DNA of 64,000 bases from Acidobacteriaceae bacterium (GTDB lineage Bacteria; Acidobacteriota; Terriglobia; Terriglobales; Acidobacteriaceae): contig PKXQ01000058.1 in the NCBI GenBank assembly GCA_003132405.1, forward strand, positions 1 through 64,000, read 5' to 3'. Shown here in pieces: positions 9,551-18,189 of this stretch. The notes below the pieces were generated by a model. That model ran no database searches and was not told the origin of the DNA. It was given only the letters and a program-made list of their open reading frames with translations. The translations under genes were made by a program, and so were the position numbers. Numbering within the stretch: position 1 is the stretch's first letter; each line of letters starts with the position of its first letter.

Positions 9551-9916
9551 ATGTTAAGAATTGCTGCAAAAAACAAAACGCGCCAGCGGGTGCACGATCG
9601 CATCCGCAAGAAAGTTATGGGCACGCCGGAGCGCCCGCGGCTGAATGTGTACCGGTCGCTCAACCATATCTACGTGCAACTGATTGACGACCTCAAGGGT
9701 GTCACGCTGGCAGCGGCTTCGACAGCGGACGATCGCAAGGGGGCGCGCGTCGCCGGTGGCAACGTGGCCTCGGCAAAGATGGTGGGTAAGAAAATCGCCG
9801 AACTGGCCAAGGAAAAAGGCGTCTCCAAAGTCGTGTTCGATCGCGGCGGCTACATCTATCACGGCCGGGTCAAAGCGGTGGCGGATGCGGCGCGCGAGGC
9901 GGGATTGCAGTTTTAG
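9551..9916 (+). CDS. rplR: 50S ribosomal protein L18
   Basis: L18 binds 5S rRNA with L5 and L25. Residues 1-121 match the family: a basic N terminus ([20 protein letters not shown]), [16 protein letters not shown] and the C-terminal [20 protein letters not shown]. The start codon follows a spacer repeat whose final words give only a GAGGG about 4-8 bases upstream. Confidence 0.97.
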   Translation: MLRIAAKNKTRQRVHDRIRKKVMGTPERPRLNVYRSLNHIYVQLIDDLKGVTLAAASTADDRKGARVAGGNVASAKMVGKKIAELAKEKGVSKVVFDRGGYIYHGRVKAVADAAREAGLQF

Positions 9917-9920
9917 GAAT

Positions 9921-10000
9921 TTGTAATTGGTGATTTGTAATTTGCGATTTTGAAGCCTCTGGGTTTTAGATTTCCAATTACCAGTTACAAATTAGAAATG
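9921..10000 (+). repeat. A+T-rich inverted word repeat, rplR-rpsE
   Basis: ATTTGTAATTGGTGATTTGT on the left faces TCCAATTACCAGTTACAAAT on the right, partly complementary. A different word from the other spacers but the same plan. Confidence 0.65.
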
Positions 10001-10008
10001 GATCTTGA

Positions 10009-10518
10009 ATGCCAAGAGTTACAAAGAAACTCGATGCGGGTTCGTTCCAGTTAAAGGACCAGGTGGTCTCGATTAACCGGGTGACGAAGGTAGTTAAGGG
10101 CGGCAAGAACATGTCGTTCGCGGCGCTGGTGGTGATTGGCGATCCTTCGGCGGCGGTGGTGGGATACGGATCGGGCAAAGCGAAAGAAGTTCCGCAGGCG
10201 ATTCGCAAAGGGATTGAATCGGCCAAGAAGAACCTGATGCGGGTCAACCTGACGCAGACCACGGTTCCGCACACGGTAATCGGGCGCTTTGGCGCGGGAA
10301 GAGTGCTGCTGAAGCCGGCGCCGGAAGGCACGGGCGTAATCGCGGGCGGAGCGGTGCGCGCGGTCATGACCTCGGCGGGCGTGCAGAACGTGCTCACCAA
10401 GTCGATTGGCACGACCAATCCGCATAACGTGATCAAGGCAACCTTCGACGCGCTGAAGAAGCTCAAGAATCGGGAACACGTCGCAGAACTCCGCGGCAAG
10501 GCAGTGCAGGAGTTATAA
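10009..10518 (+). CDS. rpsE: 30S ribosomal protein S5
   Basis: S5 contributes to decoding fidelity and mRNA unwinding. The double-stranded RNA-binding fold is seen in the N-terminal half ([20 protein letters not shown]), with [20 protein letters not shown] and the C-terminal [20 protein letters not shown]. 169 residues is normal. The A+T-rich upstream spacer gives only GGATCTTGA as a possible ribosome binding site. Confidence 0.97.
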   Translation: MPRVTKKLDAGSFQLKDQVVSINRVTKVVKGGKNMSFAALVVIGDPSAAVVGYGSGKAKEVPQAIRKGIESAKKNLMRVNLTQTTVPHTVIGRFGAGRVLLKPAPEGTGVIAGGAVRAVMTSAGVQNVLTKSIGTTNPHNVIKATFDALKKLKNREHVAELRGKAVQEL

Positions 10519-10520
10519 GA

Positions 10521-10626
10521 AAAGTTTCAAGGTTTCATAGTTTCAAGGTTTCAATGCTCTCATGCCGCGCTATATACCTTGAAAGGCTGAAACCTTGAAA
10601 CCTTGAAACCTTGAAACCTTGAAACT
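10521..10626 (+). repeat. Spacer hairpin, rpsE-rpmD (GAAACCTT words)
   Basis: Left words AAGGTTTC face right-hand GAAACCTT, which occurs four times in tandem at 10589-10620. The two sides are inverted and can form a long stem. Confidence 0.85.
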
Positions 10627-10645
10627 TGCAGTATCAGGAAGTGAA

Positions 10646-10852
10646 ATGACAACCAAGACATCGAAATCGCCGGCGAGCGGCAAGATTCAGTTGAAGTGGG
10701 TGCGGTCGACAATCTGCACTCCGGTAAAACACAGGGCAGTAATCAAAGGACTAGGCTTCACGCGCCTGAACCAGGTCATCGAGCGGCCGGACACGGCTGC
10801 GATTCGCGGCATGGTGAAGAAGGTGCCGCACCTGGTTGCGATCGTAGAGTAG
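10646..10852 (+). CDS. rpmD: 50S ribosomal protein L30
   Basis: L30 is a small 50S protein. The core KIQLKWVRSTICTPVKHRAV and GLGFTRLNQVIERPD is clear, ending with IRGMVKKVPHLVAIVE. ATG 10646, preceded by CAGGAAGTG, is preferred to the in-frame TTG 10619, which lies within the GAAACCTT repeat. The 68-residue protein is bracketed on both sides by GAAACCTT inverted-repeat spacers. Confidence 0.95.
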   Translation: MTTKTSKSPASGKIQLKWVRSTICTPVKHRAVIKGLGFTRLNQVIERPDTAAIRGMVKKVPHLVAIVE

Positions 10853-10855
10853 AAG

Positions 10856-10958
10856 GGTTTCAGAGTTTCAAGGTGTCAAAGTTCCAATGTAGAACCGGCG
10901 CGGTTTTTACTTTGAAACCTTGCAACCTTGAAACCTTGAAACCTTGAAACCTTGAAAC
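10856..10958 (+). repeat. Spacer hairpin, rpmD-rplO (GAAACCTT words)
   Basis: Same layout as the rpsE-rpmD spacer: left TTTCAAGG-type words, right GAAACCTT three times in tandem at 10930-10953. It frames rpmD with the preceding element. Confidence 0.85.
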
Positions 10959-10969
10959 ATGGAATCCAT

Positions 10970-11407
10970 ATGAACTTATCGACAATACGGGCACCGAAGA
11001 AATCGACGGAAAAGAAGAAGCGCGTGGGGCGCGGCATGGGCTCCGGCATGGGCAAGACTTCGACGCGCGGCCATAAAGGGCAGTGGTCGCGTACCGGCGC
11101 GCGGCTGATCCGCGGATTTGAAGGCGGGCAGATGCCGCTGCATCGCCGTATACCGAAGCGCGGATTTACCAACATTTTCCGAGAGGAATATGACGTTGTG
11201 AATCTCAGCCGCCTGGCCACTCTCGGCGAAACGGAAATCACCCCCGAAGTGCTCAAGAAGGCGGGCGTAGTGCATGGCAATGCGCCGGTCAAGATTCTTG
11301 GCATGGGCGAACTGACAGTGGCGATCACGGTCCACGCACATAAATTTTCGAAGTCGGCGCAGGAGAAAATCACCAAGGCAGGCGGCAAGTTTGAGGTCTT
11401 GCAGTAA
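10970..11407 (+). CDS. rplO: 50S ribosomal protein L15
   Basis: L15 is a late assembly protein. It begins MNLSTIRAP with the family's glycine-rich basic N-terminal arm (KKRVGRGMGSGMGKTSTRGH), then RRIPKRGFTN. The start ATG 10970 is preferred over two in-frame upstream codons within the repeat. 145 residues is normal. Its TAA overlaps the secY ATG by one base (TAATG), the usual coupling. Confidence 0.96.
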   Translation: MNLSTIRAPKKSTEKKKRVGRGMGSGMGKTSTRGHKGQWSRTGARLIRGFEGGQMPLHRRIPKRGFTNIFREEYDVVNLSRLATLGETEITPEVLKKAGVVHGNAPVKILGMGELTVAITVHAHKFSKSAQEKITKAGGKFEVLQ

Positions 11408-12804
11408 TGGCGGAAGTCGCAATCTTCAATAAGCTGGCGAACATCTTCCGGGTTCCGGACCTGCGCAAGCGCGTGTTATTCACGCTCGGCCTGCTGGCGG
11501 TGTATCGCATCGGCGGCCACATCCCGACGCCTGGGATCAATGGCGACCGGTTGGCGCAGTTCTTCGAACAAAATAGAGGTTCCGTCCTCGGCTTCGTCGA
11601 TCTGTTCAGCGGCGGCAACCTGCGCCGGCTCACGATTTTCGCGCTTGGCATCATGCCGTACATTACGGCGTCGATTATTTTGCAGCTGCTGACGGTGGTC
11701 TATGAGCCGCTCGCCAAGTTGCAAAAAGAAGGTGAACTCGGGCGCAAAAAAATCACGCAGTGGACCCGTTATCTCACCGTGATTTTGAGCGCGGTGCAGT
11801 CGTTTGGCATCGCTATCAGCCTCGAAAAAGCCGGCGATTTCGTCAACACTCCCGGGCCCGGTTTCATCCTGATGACCATGCTCACGCTGACCACGGGCAG
11901 TGCCTTCATCATGTGGCTGGGCGAGCAGATCACCGAACGCGGCATCGGCAATGGCATGTCGCTCCTGATCTTTGCCGGCATCGTCGTCGGCCTGCCGCGC
12001 GGCGTCGCCGACCTTTATCAGAAGGCGAGCACCTCGGCCTGGGGAGTGTTCACGGCCCCCGCCATAATTATGCTACTGGTGCTGATGATTGCAGTCGTCG
12101 CATTCATCGTCTACGTCGAACGCAGCGAGCGCCGCATTCCGGTGCAATACGCCAAACGCGTTGTCGGACGAAAAGTCATGGGCGGGCAATCGACGCACTT
12201 GCCGCTCCGGGTCAATGCTGGCGGCGTGATGCCGGTGATTTTCGCGTCGTCGATTCTGGCGTTGCCGCAGATGCTGGGCGCGGCCTTCCACAACAATAAA
12301 GTTATTGGCCCGTTGCTGGACGCGATGCGATGGGGCGAGCCGCTCTACACTTTGCTCTATTGCCTCGGCATTATTTTCTTTGCCTACTTTTATATCTCGA
12401 TCGTGTTCAACCCGAACGAGGTTGCCGACAATATGCGGAAATGGGGAGGATTCATCCCTGGCATACGCCCCGGCAAGCGCACGTCCGATTTCATCAATGA
12501 CGTGCTGACGCGCATCACGCTGGTGGGCGCGGCCTACTTGATTTTGATTTCGCTGATACCGGAGTGGATGATCGCCGGCATCAAGCTGAACCACCTTCCG
12601 CTGCTGGGGCGGGTTTTCGAAAACCTGCCCACATGGGTGACAAACGGCTTGGGCGTCAATTTTTACTTCGGCGGCACTTCGCTGCTGATCGTCGTCGGAG
12701 TCGCGATGGACACGGTCACGCAGATCGAAGCGCAGCTGATCATGCGGCACTATGACGGATTCACCCCGAAGAGCGGCCGGCTGCGCGGCCGTCGCACGTG
12801 GTGA
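11407..12804 (+). CDS. secY: Preprotein translocase subunit SecY
   Basis: Channel-forming subunit of the Sec translocon in the inner membrane, working with SecE, SecG and SecA or the ribosome. The 465-residue protein has about ten hydrophobic segments. Typical motifs include PTPGINGDRLAQFF in the first periplasmic loop, the plug-like GGNLRRLTIFALGIMPYITA segment, and the cytoplasmic loop ERSERRIPVQYAKRVVGRK. It sits in the standard spc position between rplO and adk. Confidence 0.98.
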   Translation: MAEVAIFNKLANIFRVPDLRKRVLFTLGLLAVYRIGGHIPTPGINGDRLAQFFEQNRGSVLGFVDLFSGGNLRRLTIFALGIMPYITASIILQLLTVVYEPLAKLQKEGELGRKKITQWTRYLTVILSAVQSFGIAISLEKAGDFVNTPGPGFILMTMLTLTTGSAFIMWLGEQITERGIGNGMSLLIFAGIVVGLPRGVADLYQKASTSAWGVFTAPAIIMLLVLMIAVVAFIVYVERSERRIPVQYAKRVVGRKVMGGQSTHLPLRVNAGGVMPVIFASSILALPQMLGAAFHNNKVIGPLLDAMRWGEPLYTLLYCLGIIFFAYFYISIVFNPNEVADNMRKWGGFIPGIRPGKRTSDFINDVLTRITLVGAAYLILISLIPEWMIAGIKLNHLPLLGRVFENLPTWVTNGLGVNFYFGGTSLLIVVGVAMDTVTQIEAQLIMRHYDGFTPKSGRLRGRRTW

Positions 12805-12874
12805 TACGGTTTTGCAGGCGCGGAGCAGGAGAGTATTTCCGCGGCAGGAAATACGAGTAAAAGGGGCCATTTCG

Positions 12875-13642
12875 ATGGCCAATGAGCCGGCCATGTCGAC
12901 GGCCAATAACGCCGCGCGAAATAGAAACATTGGACCCGTGATTCTTCTCGGCCCCCCGGGAGCTGGGAAGGGCACGCAGTCCCGGCAGATCGTCGAGCAT
13001 TACGGCGTTCCGCAGATATCGACGGGCGATCTGTTGCGCGATCATGTGGCGCGCGGCACTGCGCTTGGCCTGGAAGCCAAGGCGATCATGACGCGAGGCG
13101 AGCTGGTGCCGGACGAATTGATGTACGGCATCGTAGCCGACCGGCTGCGTGAAGTCGATTGTCGTTGCGGATTTGTGCTGGATGGCTTTCCAAGGACGGC
13201 CGCCCAGGCAGGATGGCTCGACGCCTTCCTGGAAAAAGAGGTCTTTGACAACTTTGATGCGAAGGCGGATACGAAGTCGGAGAAGCCGAAGAAGTGTCCG
13301 CTGATTGTGATCCAGTTGCTTGTGGACTATAATCAATTGTTGCTGCGGATTGCCGGACGTCGTTCGTGTCCCACCTGTGGACGGCTCTATAACATCCACT
13401 CTCAGCCACCTCTCGTCGACGCGGTGTGCGATGTCGACGGATCCAAGTTGGTGATTCGGGAAGACGATCGCGAAGAAGTCATTTCCGAGCGCTTGGCTAC
13501 CTATGAGAGGCAGACCAAGCCGGTAGCGGATTACTACCGTGGGCAGCGGCGCCTGATTGCGATCAATGCGGATCGCACGGTGGAAGAGGTTACGACGCAG
13601 ATTTTCGGAGTGATCGACAGCCATTGCGTCGGCGGATGCTAG
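12875..13642 (+). CDS. adk: Adenylate kinase, zinc-LID type
   Basis: Catalyses ATP + AMP = 2 ADP in the cytoplasm. The P-loop GPPGAGKGTQ lies at residues 26-35, the AMP-binding part follows (STGDLLRDHVARGT, DGFPRTAAQAGWLD). The LID has CPTCG and a second site CDVDG, the three-Cys-plus-Asp zinc pattern known from Gram-positive enzymes. The start ATG 12875 follows AAAGGGG; ATG 12893 is an alternative. 255 residues, longer than the usual 215, with a Lys-rich insert (about 135-150) before the P-site. Confidence 0.95.
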   Translation: MANEPAMSTANNAARNRNIGPVILLGPPGAGKGTQSRQIVEHYGVPQISTGDLLRDHVARGTALGLEAKAIMTRGELVPDELMYGIVADRLREVDCRCGFVLDGFPRTAAQAGWLDAFLEKEVFDNFDAKADTKSEKPKKCPLIVIQLLVDYNQLLLRIAGRRSCPTCGRLYNIHSQPPLVDAVCDVDGSKLVIREDDREEVISERLATYERQTKPVADYYRGQRRLIAINADRTVEEVTTQIFGVIDSHCVGGC

Positions 13643-13671
13643 TTGAAAACGCGGCGCGGGCAGAATTGAAT

Positions 13672-14439
13672 ATGAGTTTTGCAGAAGACAGGATCATCCG
13701 AAAGTCGGCGGAAGAGATCGAAAAGATGAGGCGGAGCGGCCAGATAGTCCGCCAGGTTTTGAACCACCTGAAAGCGATGGTCGCGGTCGGCGTTACGACG
13801 ATGGACCTGGAAAAGGGCGCGGAAAAACTGATTGCGGAACTAGGCGCGGCACCGGCGTTCAAGGGATATTACGGGTATCCCTGTGTGCTCTGCACTTCGA
13901 TCAATGAAGAGATCGTGCACGGGATACCGTCGGAAAAGCGGACGCTTAAAACAGGCGACATCGTTTCGATCGATTGCGGCGTGGTTTCGGACGGTTATTA
14001 CGGCGACGCGGCCGTCACCGTGCCGGTGGGTGAGACGATTAAACCGGAGTTGAAGAAATTGCTCGAAGTGACCGAAGCTTCGCTCTACAAAGGTATCGAG
14101 CAGGTGAAGATCGGCAACACGGTTGGACACGTGGGCTCGGCGATTCAGAAGCACGTGGAAGCGAACGGGTTCAGCGTGGTGCGGGATTTTGTCGGGCACG
14201 GCATCGGGACGAAACTGCACGAAGCGCCCCAGATTCCGAACTTCGGTAAAAAGGGCCAGGGCGCGGAGTTGACCGAAGGCATGGTGCTGGCGATTGAGCC
14301 GATGGTGAACTCGGGCGGTCCCGAGGCCAGAGTTTTGGGCGACAAGTGGACCGCGGTCACGGTAGATGGCAGTTACAGCGCGCACTTTGAGCATTGTGTC
14401 GCTGTAACGCGGCAAGGTCCGATGATTTTGACGCAGTAA
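13672..14439 (+). CDS. map: Methionine aminopeptidase, type I
   Basis: Removes the N-terminal Met from nascent proteins in the cytoplasm. The 255-residue protein shows the metal-ligand pattern: His in EEIVHGIPSEKR, Asp in VSIDCGVVSDGYYGDAAVTV, His in DFVGHGIGTKLHE, Glu in VLAIEPMVN and Glu in SAHFEHCVAVT. ATG 13672 matches the family N terminus, although its ribosome binding site is poor; ATG 13636 is an alternative. Typical placement between adk and infA. Confidence 0.95.
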   Translation: MSFAEDRIIRKSAEEIEKMRRSGQIVRQVLNHLKAMVAVGVTTMDLEKGAEKLIAELGAAPAFKGYYGYPCVLCTSINEEIVHGIPSEKRTLKTGDIVSIDCGVVSDGYYGDAAVTVPVGETIKPELKKLLEVTEASLYKGIEQVKIGNTVGHVGSAIQKHVEANGFSVVRDFVGHGIGTKLHEAPQIPNFGKKGQGAELTEGMVLAIEPMVNSGGPEARVLGDKWTAVTVDGSYSAHFEHCVAVTRQGPMILTQ

Positions 14440-14444
14440 GGACG

Positions 14445-14500
14445 ATTAGCTTTTAGCTCTTGGCCCTTAGCTAAAGGCCAAAAGCTAACAGCTAAAGGCT
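14445..14500 (+). repeat. Spacer hairpin, map-infA (AGCTAA words)
   Basis: TTAGCTTTTAGCTCTTGGCC on the left faces GGCCAAAAGCTAACAGCTAA on the right, mostly complementary. Confidence 0.75.
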
Positions 14501-14515
14501 GTTTTAAAGGAGTCG

Positions 14516-14593
14516 ATGAGTAAAGAAGACGCGATTGAAGTTGAGGCGTCTAGCGGGCGTGAGCGGAGCGGAAGCCCGCTGCCGAAATCCTGA
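14516..14593 (+). CDS. Short decoy ORF: duplicated start of infA
   Basis: An ATG at 14516 with a perfect AAAGGAG 7 bases upstream begins a 25-residue reading frame ([20 protein letters not shown], then PLPKS) that stops at 14593. Its first 26 bases (14516-14541) are identical to the first 26 bases of infA (14636-14661). The rest encodes inserted repeat DNA. It looks like the old infA initiation site, cut off from the gene by an insertion; whether it is translated as a leader peptide is unknown. Confidence 0.6.
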   Translation: MSKEDAIEVEASSGRERSGSPLPKS

Positions 14594-14635
14594 GCGCAGC
14601 GAAGGATCTGTGGTAACAAAGAATTCGGGAGGGTA
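14542..14635 (+). mobile_element. 94-bp repeat insertion between the two infA start copies
   Basis: Flanked by the perfect 26-bp direct repeats 14516-14541 and 14636-14661. It contains a hairpin (AGCGGGC 14552-14558 with GCCCGCT 14574-14580), an HPERSEG repeat copy (14587-14609) and GGGAGGGT at the right end, which now serves as the infA ribosome binding site. It has the look of a small non-autonomous element with target duplication. Confidence 0.65.
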
Positions 14636-14854
14636 ATGAGTAAAGAAGACGCGATTGAAGTGATGGCAACGGTCGTCGAACCGCTGCCGAATGCCATGTT
14701 CAAGGTGGAGCTCGAAAATAAGCACCAGGTGCTGGCGCACGTTTCCGGCAAAATGCGGAAGAACTTCATACGCATACTGCCCGGAGACAAAGTCGCGGTC
14801 GAACTTTCTCCGTACGACTTGAATCGCGGTCGGATTGTTTATCGCTATAAATAG
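14636..14854 (+). CDS. infA: Translation initiation factor IF-1
   Basis: IF-1 binds the 30S A site during initiation. The 72-residue OB-fold protein is complete ([20 protein letters not shown], then [20 protein letters not shown] and [10 protein letters not shown]). The start now used lies right after an inserted element, which carries a new ribosome binding site (GGGAGGGT at 14625-14633). Normal position between map and rpmJ. Confidence 0.97.
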   Translation: MSKEDAIEVMATVVEPLPNAMFKVELENKHQVLAHVSGKMRKNFIRILPGDKVAVELSPYDLNRGRIVYRYK

Positions 14855-14882
14855 TTTTTTGTCTCATCGGTTTTAAGGTTTT

Positions 14883-14908
14883 GTCATCCCGAGCGTAGCG
14901 AGGGATCT
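14883..14908 (+). repeat. HPERSEG repeat copy between infA and rpmJ
   Basis: GTCATCCCGAGC then GTAGCGAGGGATCT, with a few substitutions from the consensus, followed by CAGTTGCAGTTACTGAGAAC-type word repeats. Confidence 0.8.
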
Positions 14909-14956
14909 GCAGTTGCAGTTACTGAGAACTGGCAACTGAGAACTGGGAACTGAGTT

Positions 14957-15070
14957 ATGAAAGTAAGAGCATCGGTAAAGAAAATTTGCGACAAGTGCAA
15001 GGTCATCCACCGCAAGGGAGTAGTGCGGGTGATTTGCGAGAACTCGAAACACAAACAGCGGCAGGGGTAA
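14957..15070 (+). CDS. rpmJ: 50S ribosomal protein L36
   Basis: Short 37-residue protein of the zinc-binding type: [20 protein letters not shown], with CXXC, a further Cys and the C-terminal His (NSKHKQRQG). It matches L36 over its full length. The spacer before it contains a copy of the 26-bp HPERSEG repeat and an ACTGGGAACTGA word repeat running up to the start codon. Confidence 0.97.
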   Translation: MKVRASVKKICDKCKVIHRKGVVRVICENSKHKQRQG

Positions 15071-15166
15071 GAGAGCTACGGGCTTCGAGCTTGGAGCCAA
15101 TGCCGAGTTGCTCGGAGCTCGCGGCTCAAAGCTCGCAGCAGCCGGAAGCAGGAAGGATTAAGGACT

Positions 15167-15550
15167 ATGGCACGTATTTCAGGCGTCGATCTTCCGCGCA
15201 ATAAGCGCACGAATATCGCGCTCACTTACATTTACGGCATCGGCAATTCGCGCGCGGCGCGCATCCTGGACGCGGCGAAAGTCGATCCCATGAAAAAGAT
15301 TTCCGACCTCGGCGAAGATGAGGTTAACCGCATCCGCCAGGTGATCGAAGCGGAAGGCTCGGTCGAAGGCGATCTGCGCAAGGACGTTTCGATGAACATC
15401 AAGCGGCTCATCGAAATCGGCTCCTATCGCGGATTCCGCCATCGCCGTAACTTGCCGGTTCGCGGGCAGCGCACGCATACCAACGCTCGCACCCGCAAAG
15501 GTCCGCGCAAAGGTACGGTCGCGCAGAAGAAGAAAACAGCTAAGGCGTAA
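15167..15550 (+). CDS. rpsM: 30S ribosomal protein S13
   Basis: S13 of the 30S head, touching the P-site tRNA. The 127-residue protein starts [20 protein letters not shown] and has the helix-hairpin-helix [33 protein letters not shown] and a basic tail. GGAAGGATTAAGGACT precedes the ATG. First gene of the alpha-operon part. Confidence 0.98.
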   Translation: MARISGVDLPRNKRTNIALTYIYGIGNSRAARILDAAKVDPMKKISDLGEDEVNRIRQVIEAEGSVEGDLRKDVSMNIKRLIEIGSYRGFRHRRNLPVRGQRTHTNARTRKGPRKGTVAQKKKTAKA

Positions 15551-15555
15551 AAACC

Positions 15556-15631
15556 AGCCGTTAGCTCTTAGCCGTTAGCTCTACCGCGGCGGGTTTAAGC
15601 TAACGGCTAAAAGCTAAGAGCTAAAGGCTTA
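15556..15631 (+). repeat. Spacer hairpin, rpsM-rpsK (AGCTAA words)
   Basis: AGCCGTTAGCTCTTAGCCGT (from 15556) faces GCTAACGGCTAAAAGCTAAG (from about 15599), giving a long imperfect stem that ends just before the rpsK ATG. Confidence 0.8.
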
Positions 15632-15635
15632 TCTA

Positions 15636-16067
15636 ATGGCAAAACCAGTAGCAGCAGGCGGCGCCGCGGCGCCCGAGAAAAAAGGCAAGACGAAGAAGTT
15701 CAAGAAGAAAGAGCGCAAGCACGTTCCCCACGGACTGGTGCATGTACAGGCCTCTTTCAACAACACCATCGTCACCATTACCGATATGTCCGGCAATGTG
15801 CTGGCGTGGAAGAGTTCGGGTTCGCTCGGCTTTCGCGGCTCGCGCAAAGGTACTCCGTTCGCGGCGCAGCAAGCCGCGTCGAATGCGGCCAGCCTGGCGC
15901 GCGATCACGGCGTTCGCACGGTGGATGTGCGGGTGAGCGGACCGGGATCGGGCCGCGAGTCGGCAGTACGCGCGCTCGCTTCGGCCGGAATCGAAGTGCG
16001 GTCGATCAAAGACACCACGCCGATTCCGCACAACGGTTGTCGTCCGCCGAAGCGGCGTAGGGTTTAA
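15636..16067 (+). CDS. rpsK: 30S ribosomal protein S11
   Basis: S11 lies on the 30S platform. After a ~30-residue Ala/Lys-rich N-terminal arm, the core shows [40 protein letters not shown] and the C-terminal [18 protein letters not shown]. 143 residues against the usual ~129. The start directly follows the strongest AGCTAA-type spacer hairpin. Confidence 0.97.
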   Translation: MAKPVAAGGAAAPEKKGKTKKFKKKERKHVPHGLVHVQASFNNTIVTITDMSGNVLAWKSSGSLGFRGSRKGTPFAAQQAASNAASLARDHGVRTVDVRVSGPGSGRESAVRALASAGIEVRSIKDTTPIPHNGCRPPKRRRV

Positions 16068-16211
16068 AGAAGTACCCAGTACTCGGTATCCAGTAGCCAG
16101 TGAACCGAGCAGGCGTCTAGGTTTTACTGACGGCTGAGAGCTGACAGCTATTTCGTCCGGGACGAAGGGTGAAGCCAAACCCGTAAACCGGTCATCTAAA
16201 AGGAGAACAAC

Positions 16212-16841
16212 TTGGCACGTTATACCGATGCAGTGTGTCGTTTATGTCGCCGGGAAGGCATCAAGCTCTTCCTGAAAGGTACGAAGTGCTTCAGCGACAA
16301 ATGCCCAATTGAGAAGCGCAACTTCGCTCCCGGACAACACGGGAAAGACAAAAAGACGAAGGTTGTAGGCTACGGTCTGCAGTTGCGCGAAAAGCAGAAA
16401 GCCAAACGCATCTACTTCACCCAGGAAGGCCAGTTCCGGAATTATTTCGAGAATGCGGTCCGGTCCAAGGGTGTAACCGGCGCGAAGCTGCTCGAATCGC
16501 TCGAGCGCCGTCTCGACAACGTTGTCTATCGTCTCGGCTTCGGCATCTCCCGCCGCCAGGCGCGCCAGTTGGTGCGTCACGGCCACGTGCAGGTGAATGG
16601 CAAGAAAGTCAACATTCCTTCTTACGAGGTCAGCGTCGGTGAAGAGATTCAGATTCGCGAGAGCAGCCGCAAGATTCCGATTCTCGAAACCGCAAAGGAT
16701 TTCGCCAGTCATCAGCCCGCTCCGGTGTGGCTCGAGATCGATCGCGAGAATTACAAGGGCCGCGTGCTGGCTTTGCCTAAGCGCGAAGACATTCAGCTGC
16801 CGGTGAACGAGCAACTGATTGTCGAACTGTATAGCAAGTAA
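16212..16841 (+). CDS. rpsD: 30S ribosomal protein S4
   Basis: S4 starts 30S body assembly and has RNA-unwinding activity. The start is TTG at 16212 with AGGAG at 16201-16205. The N terminus holds Cys residues of the zinc form (CRLCRREG and KCFSDKCP), then [19 protein letters not shown] and the S4 domain ([20 protein letters not shown]). 209 residues, the normal length. Confidence 0.97.
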   Translation: MARYTDAVCRLCRREGIKLFLKGTKCFSDKCPIEKRNFAPGQHGKDKKTKVVGYGLQLREKQKAKRIYFTQEGQFRNYFENAVRSKGVTGAKLLESLERRLDNVVYRLGFGISRRQARQLVRHGHVQVNGKKVNIPSYEVSVGEEIQIRESSRKIPILETAKDFASHQPAPVWLEIDRENYKGRVLALPKREDIQLPVNEQLIVELYSK

Positions 16842-16847
16842 CGCTGC

Positions 16848-16912
16848 TCGTCGTTCGCTATTCGCTTTTCGCAGATCAACGGATCGCGCAGCTTGCGAAT
16901 AGCGAACGACGA
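16848..16912 (+). repeat. Perfect 18-bp hairpin, rpsD-rpoA
   Basis: TCGTCGTTCGCTATTCGC (16848-16865) and GCGAATAGCGAACGACGA (16895-16912) are exact complements with a 29-base loop. There is no T-tract, so it is more likely a processing or stability element than a terminator. Confidence 0.9.
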
Positions 16913-17031
16913 AAAGCGAAGAGCGGGTTTTGGCCCATTTTTTCGTGCCAGAGCAGCCTTTCCTGTTGTGACCTGAGCTGGGCCGCTCAGCGAGCAGGAT
17001 CGAGCCACATGGCCGAGAGGAGAAACACAGA

Positions 17032-18063
17032 ATGCTTTGGAGAGGTTTTCAAAAACCAAAACGCTTGGCGAACGACACCAGTTCGCTCACAGATAAATAC
17101 GGAATGTTCTGGGCGCAGCCCTTCGAACGCGGATTCGGCACCACGATCGGCAATGCTCTTCGCCGCGTGATGCTCAGTTCGATCGAAGGCGCGGCAGTCA
17201 CCGCCGTAAAGATCGAAGGTGTGCTGCACGAATTTCAGTCGATCCCGGGCGTTGTTGAAGACGCGACCGACATCATCCTCAACATGAAGCAGGTTCCGTT
17301 CAAGCTTGCAGGCGACGGTCCGAAGGCGATCTACCTGCGCGCCGATCAGCCCGGTGTCGTTACCAGCAGCATGATCGAAGCCGACGGCGATGTCGAAGTT
17401 CTCGACAAAGATATTTATATCGCAACCGTGAGCGAGGGTGGCAAGCTCGACATGGAGATGCGGCTCAAGCGCGGGCGCGGTTATGTCTCCGCCGACAAGA
17501 ATTTCGAAGACGATCTCGGCATCGGATTCATCCCCATAGATTCCGTGCACACGCCGGTGCGCAAGTGCAACTACACCGTCGAAGCCGCGCGTCTCGGGCA
17601 GATTACCGACTACGACAAGCTGACGGTCGAGGTTTGGACGAACGGTTCGATCACTCCGGGCGACGCGCTCGGTCTTTCCGCGAAATTGATTAAAGATCAC
17701 ATGAATATCTTTATCAACTTCGAAGAAGAGATTGAGACTGCGGCCTCGAATGAAGAGCGCCGGCCGGAGATCAAGAACGAGAACCTCAACCGTTCGGTCG
17801 AGGAGCTCGAACTCTCCGTGCGCAGCTATAACTGCCTGAAGAACGCAAACATTCAGACCATCGGCGAACTGGTGCAGAAGACCGAAGCCGAGATGCTGAA
17901 AACGAAAAACTTTGGCCGCAAGTCGCTGAACGAAATCAAGGAGATTCTCTCCTCGATGGGCCTGAGCCTGGGTATGAAGATCGACGAGCATGGAAACGCC
18001 GTGCCCGGACCGACCTCAAACCTGGTCCTGCCCGCGTCGGCCTACGGCGATAACGATCTGTAA
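17032..18063 (+). CDS. rpoA: RNA polymerase alpha subunit
   Basis: Alpha subunit, the dimerising scaffold of RNA polymerase. The 343-residue protein has the N-terminal domain ([20 protein letters not shown]-like region at about 28-48) and the C-terminal domain for UP-element and activator contact ([33 protein letters not shown]). GAGAGGAGAAACACAG precedes the ATG. A perfect 18-bp hairpin sits between rpsD and this gene. Confidence 0.98.
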   Translation: MLWRGFQKPKRLANDTSSLTDKYGMFWAQPFERGFGTTIGNALRRVMLSSIEGAAVTAVKIEGVLHEFQSIPGVVEDATDIILNMKQVPFKLAGDGPKAIYLRADQPGVVTSSMIEADGDVEVLDKDIYIATVSEGGKLDMEMRLKRGRGYVSADKNFEDDLGIGFIPIDSVHTPVRKCNYTVEAARLGQITDYDKLTVEVWTNGSITPGDALGLSAKLIKDHMNIFINFEEEIETAASNEERRPEIKNENLNRSVEELELSVRSYNCLKNANIQTIGELVQKTEAEMLKTKNFGRKSLNEIKEILSSMGLSLGMKIDEHGNAVPGPTSNLVLPASAYGDNDL

Positions 18064-18067
18064 AGAA

Positions 18068-18179
18068 CAGTTGCCAGTGGCCAGTGGTCAGTTGCCAGTA
18101 AAAGCGCTGACCACCTGGCAGCTGGCCGCTGATTGTCAATTTAGCCCACTGGCAACTGGCCACTGGCAACCGACAACTG
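18068..18179 (+). repeat. Spacer hairpin, rpoA-rplQ (CAGTTGCCAGTGG words)
   Basis: GTTGCCAGTGGCCAGTGG (18070-18087) is complementary to part of CACTGGCAACTGGCCACTGG (18147-18166) at 16 of 18 bases. Words are repeated several times in each arm. Confidence 0.85.
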
Positions 18180-18189
18180 GGGTTAAGAC

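Noticed and set aside
10589-10953. Tandem GAAACCTT repeats as a possible CRISPR array
   Set aside because: The unit is 8 bp with no spacers and no cas genes nearby; it is a simple tandem and inverted repeat.
12752-12874. Upstream extension of adk overlapping secY
   Set aside because: It would fuse 41 residues of unrelated sequence overlapping the secY stop; ATG 12875 with AAAGGGG is better placed.
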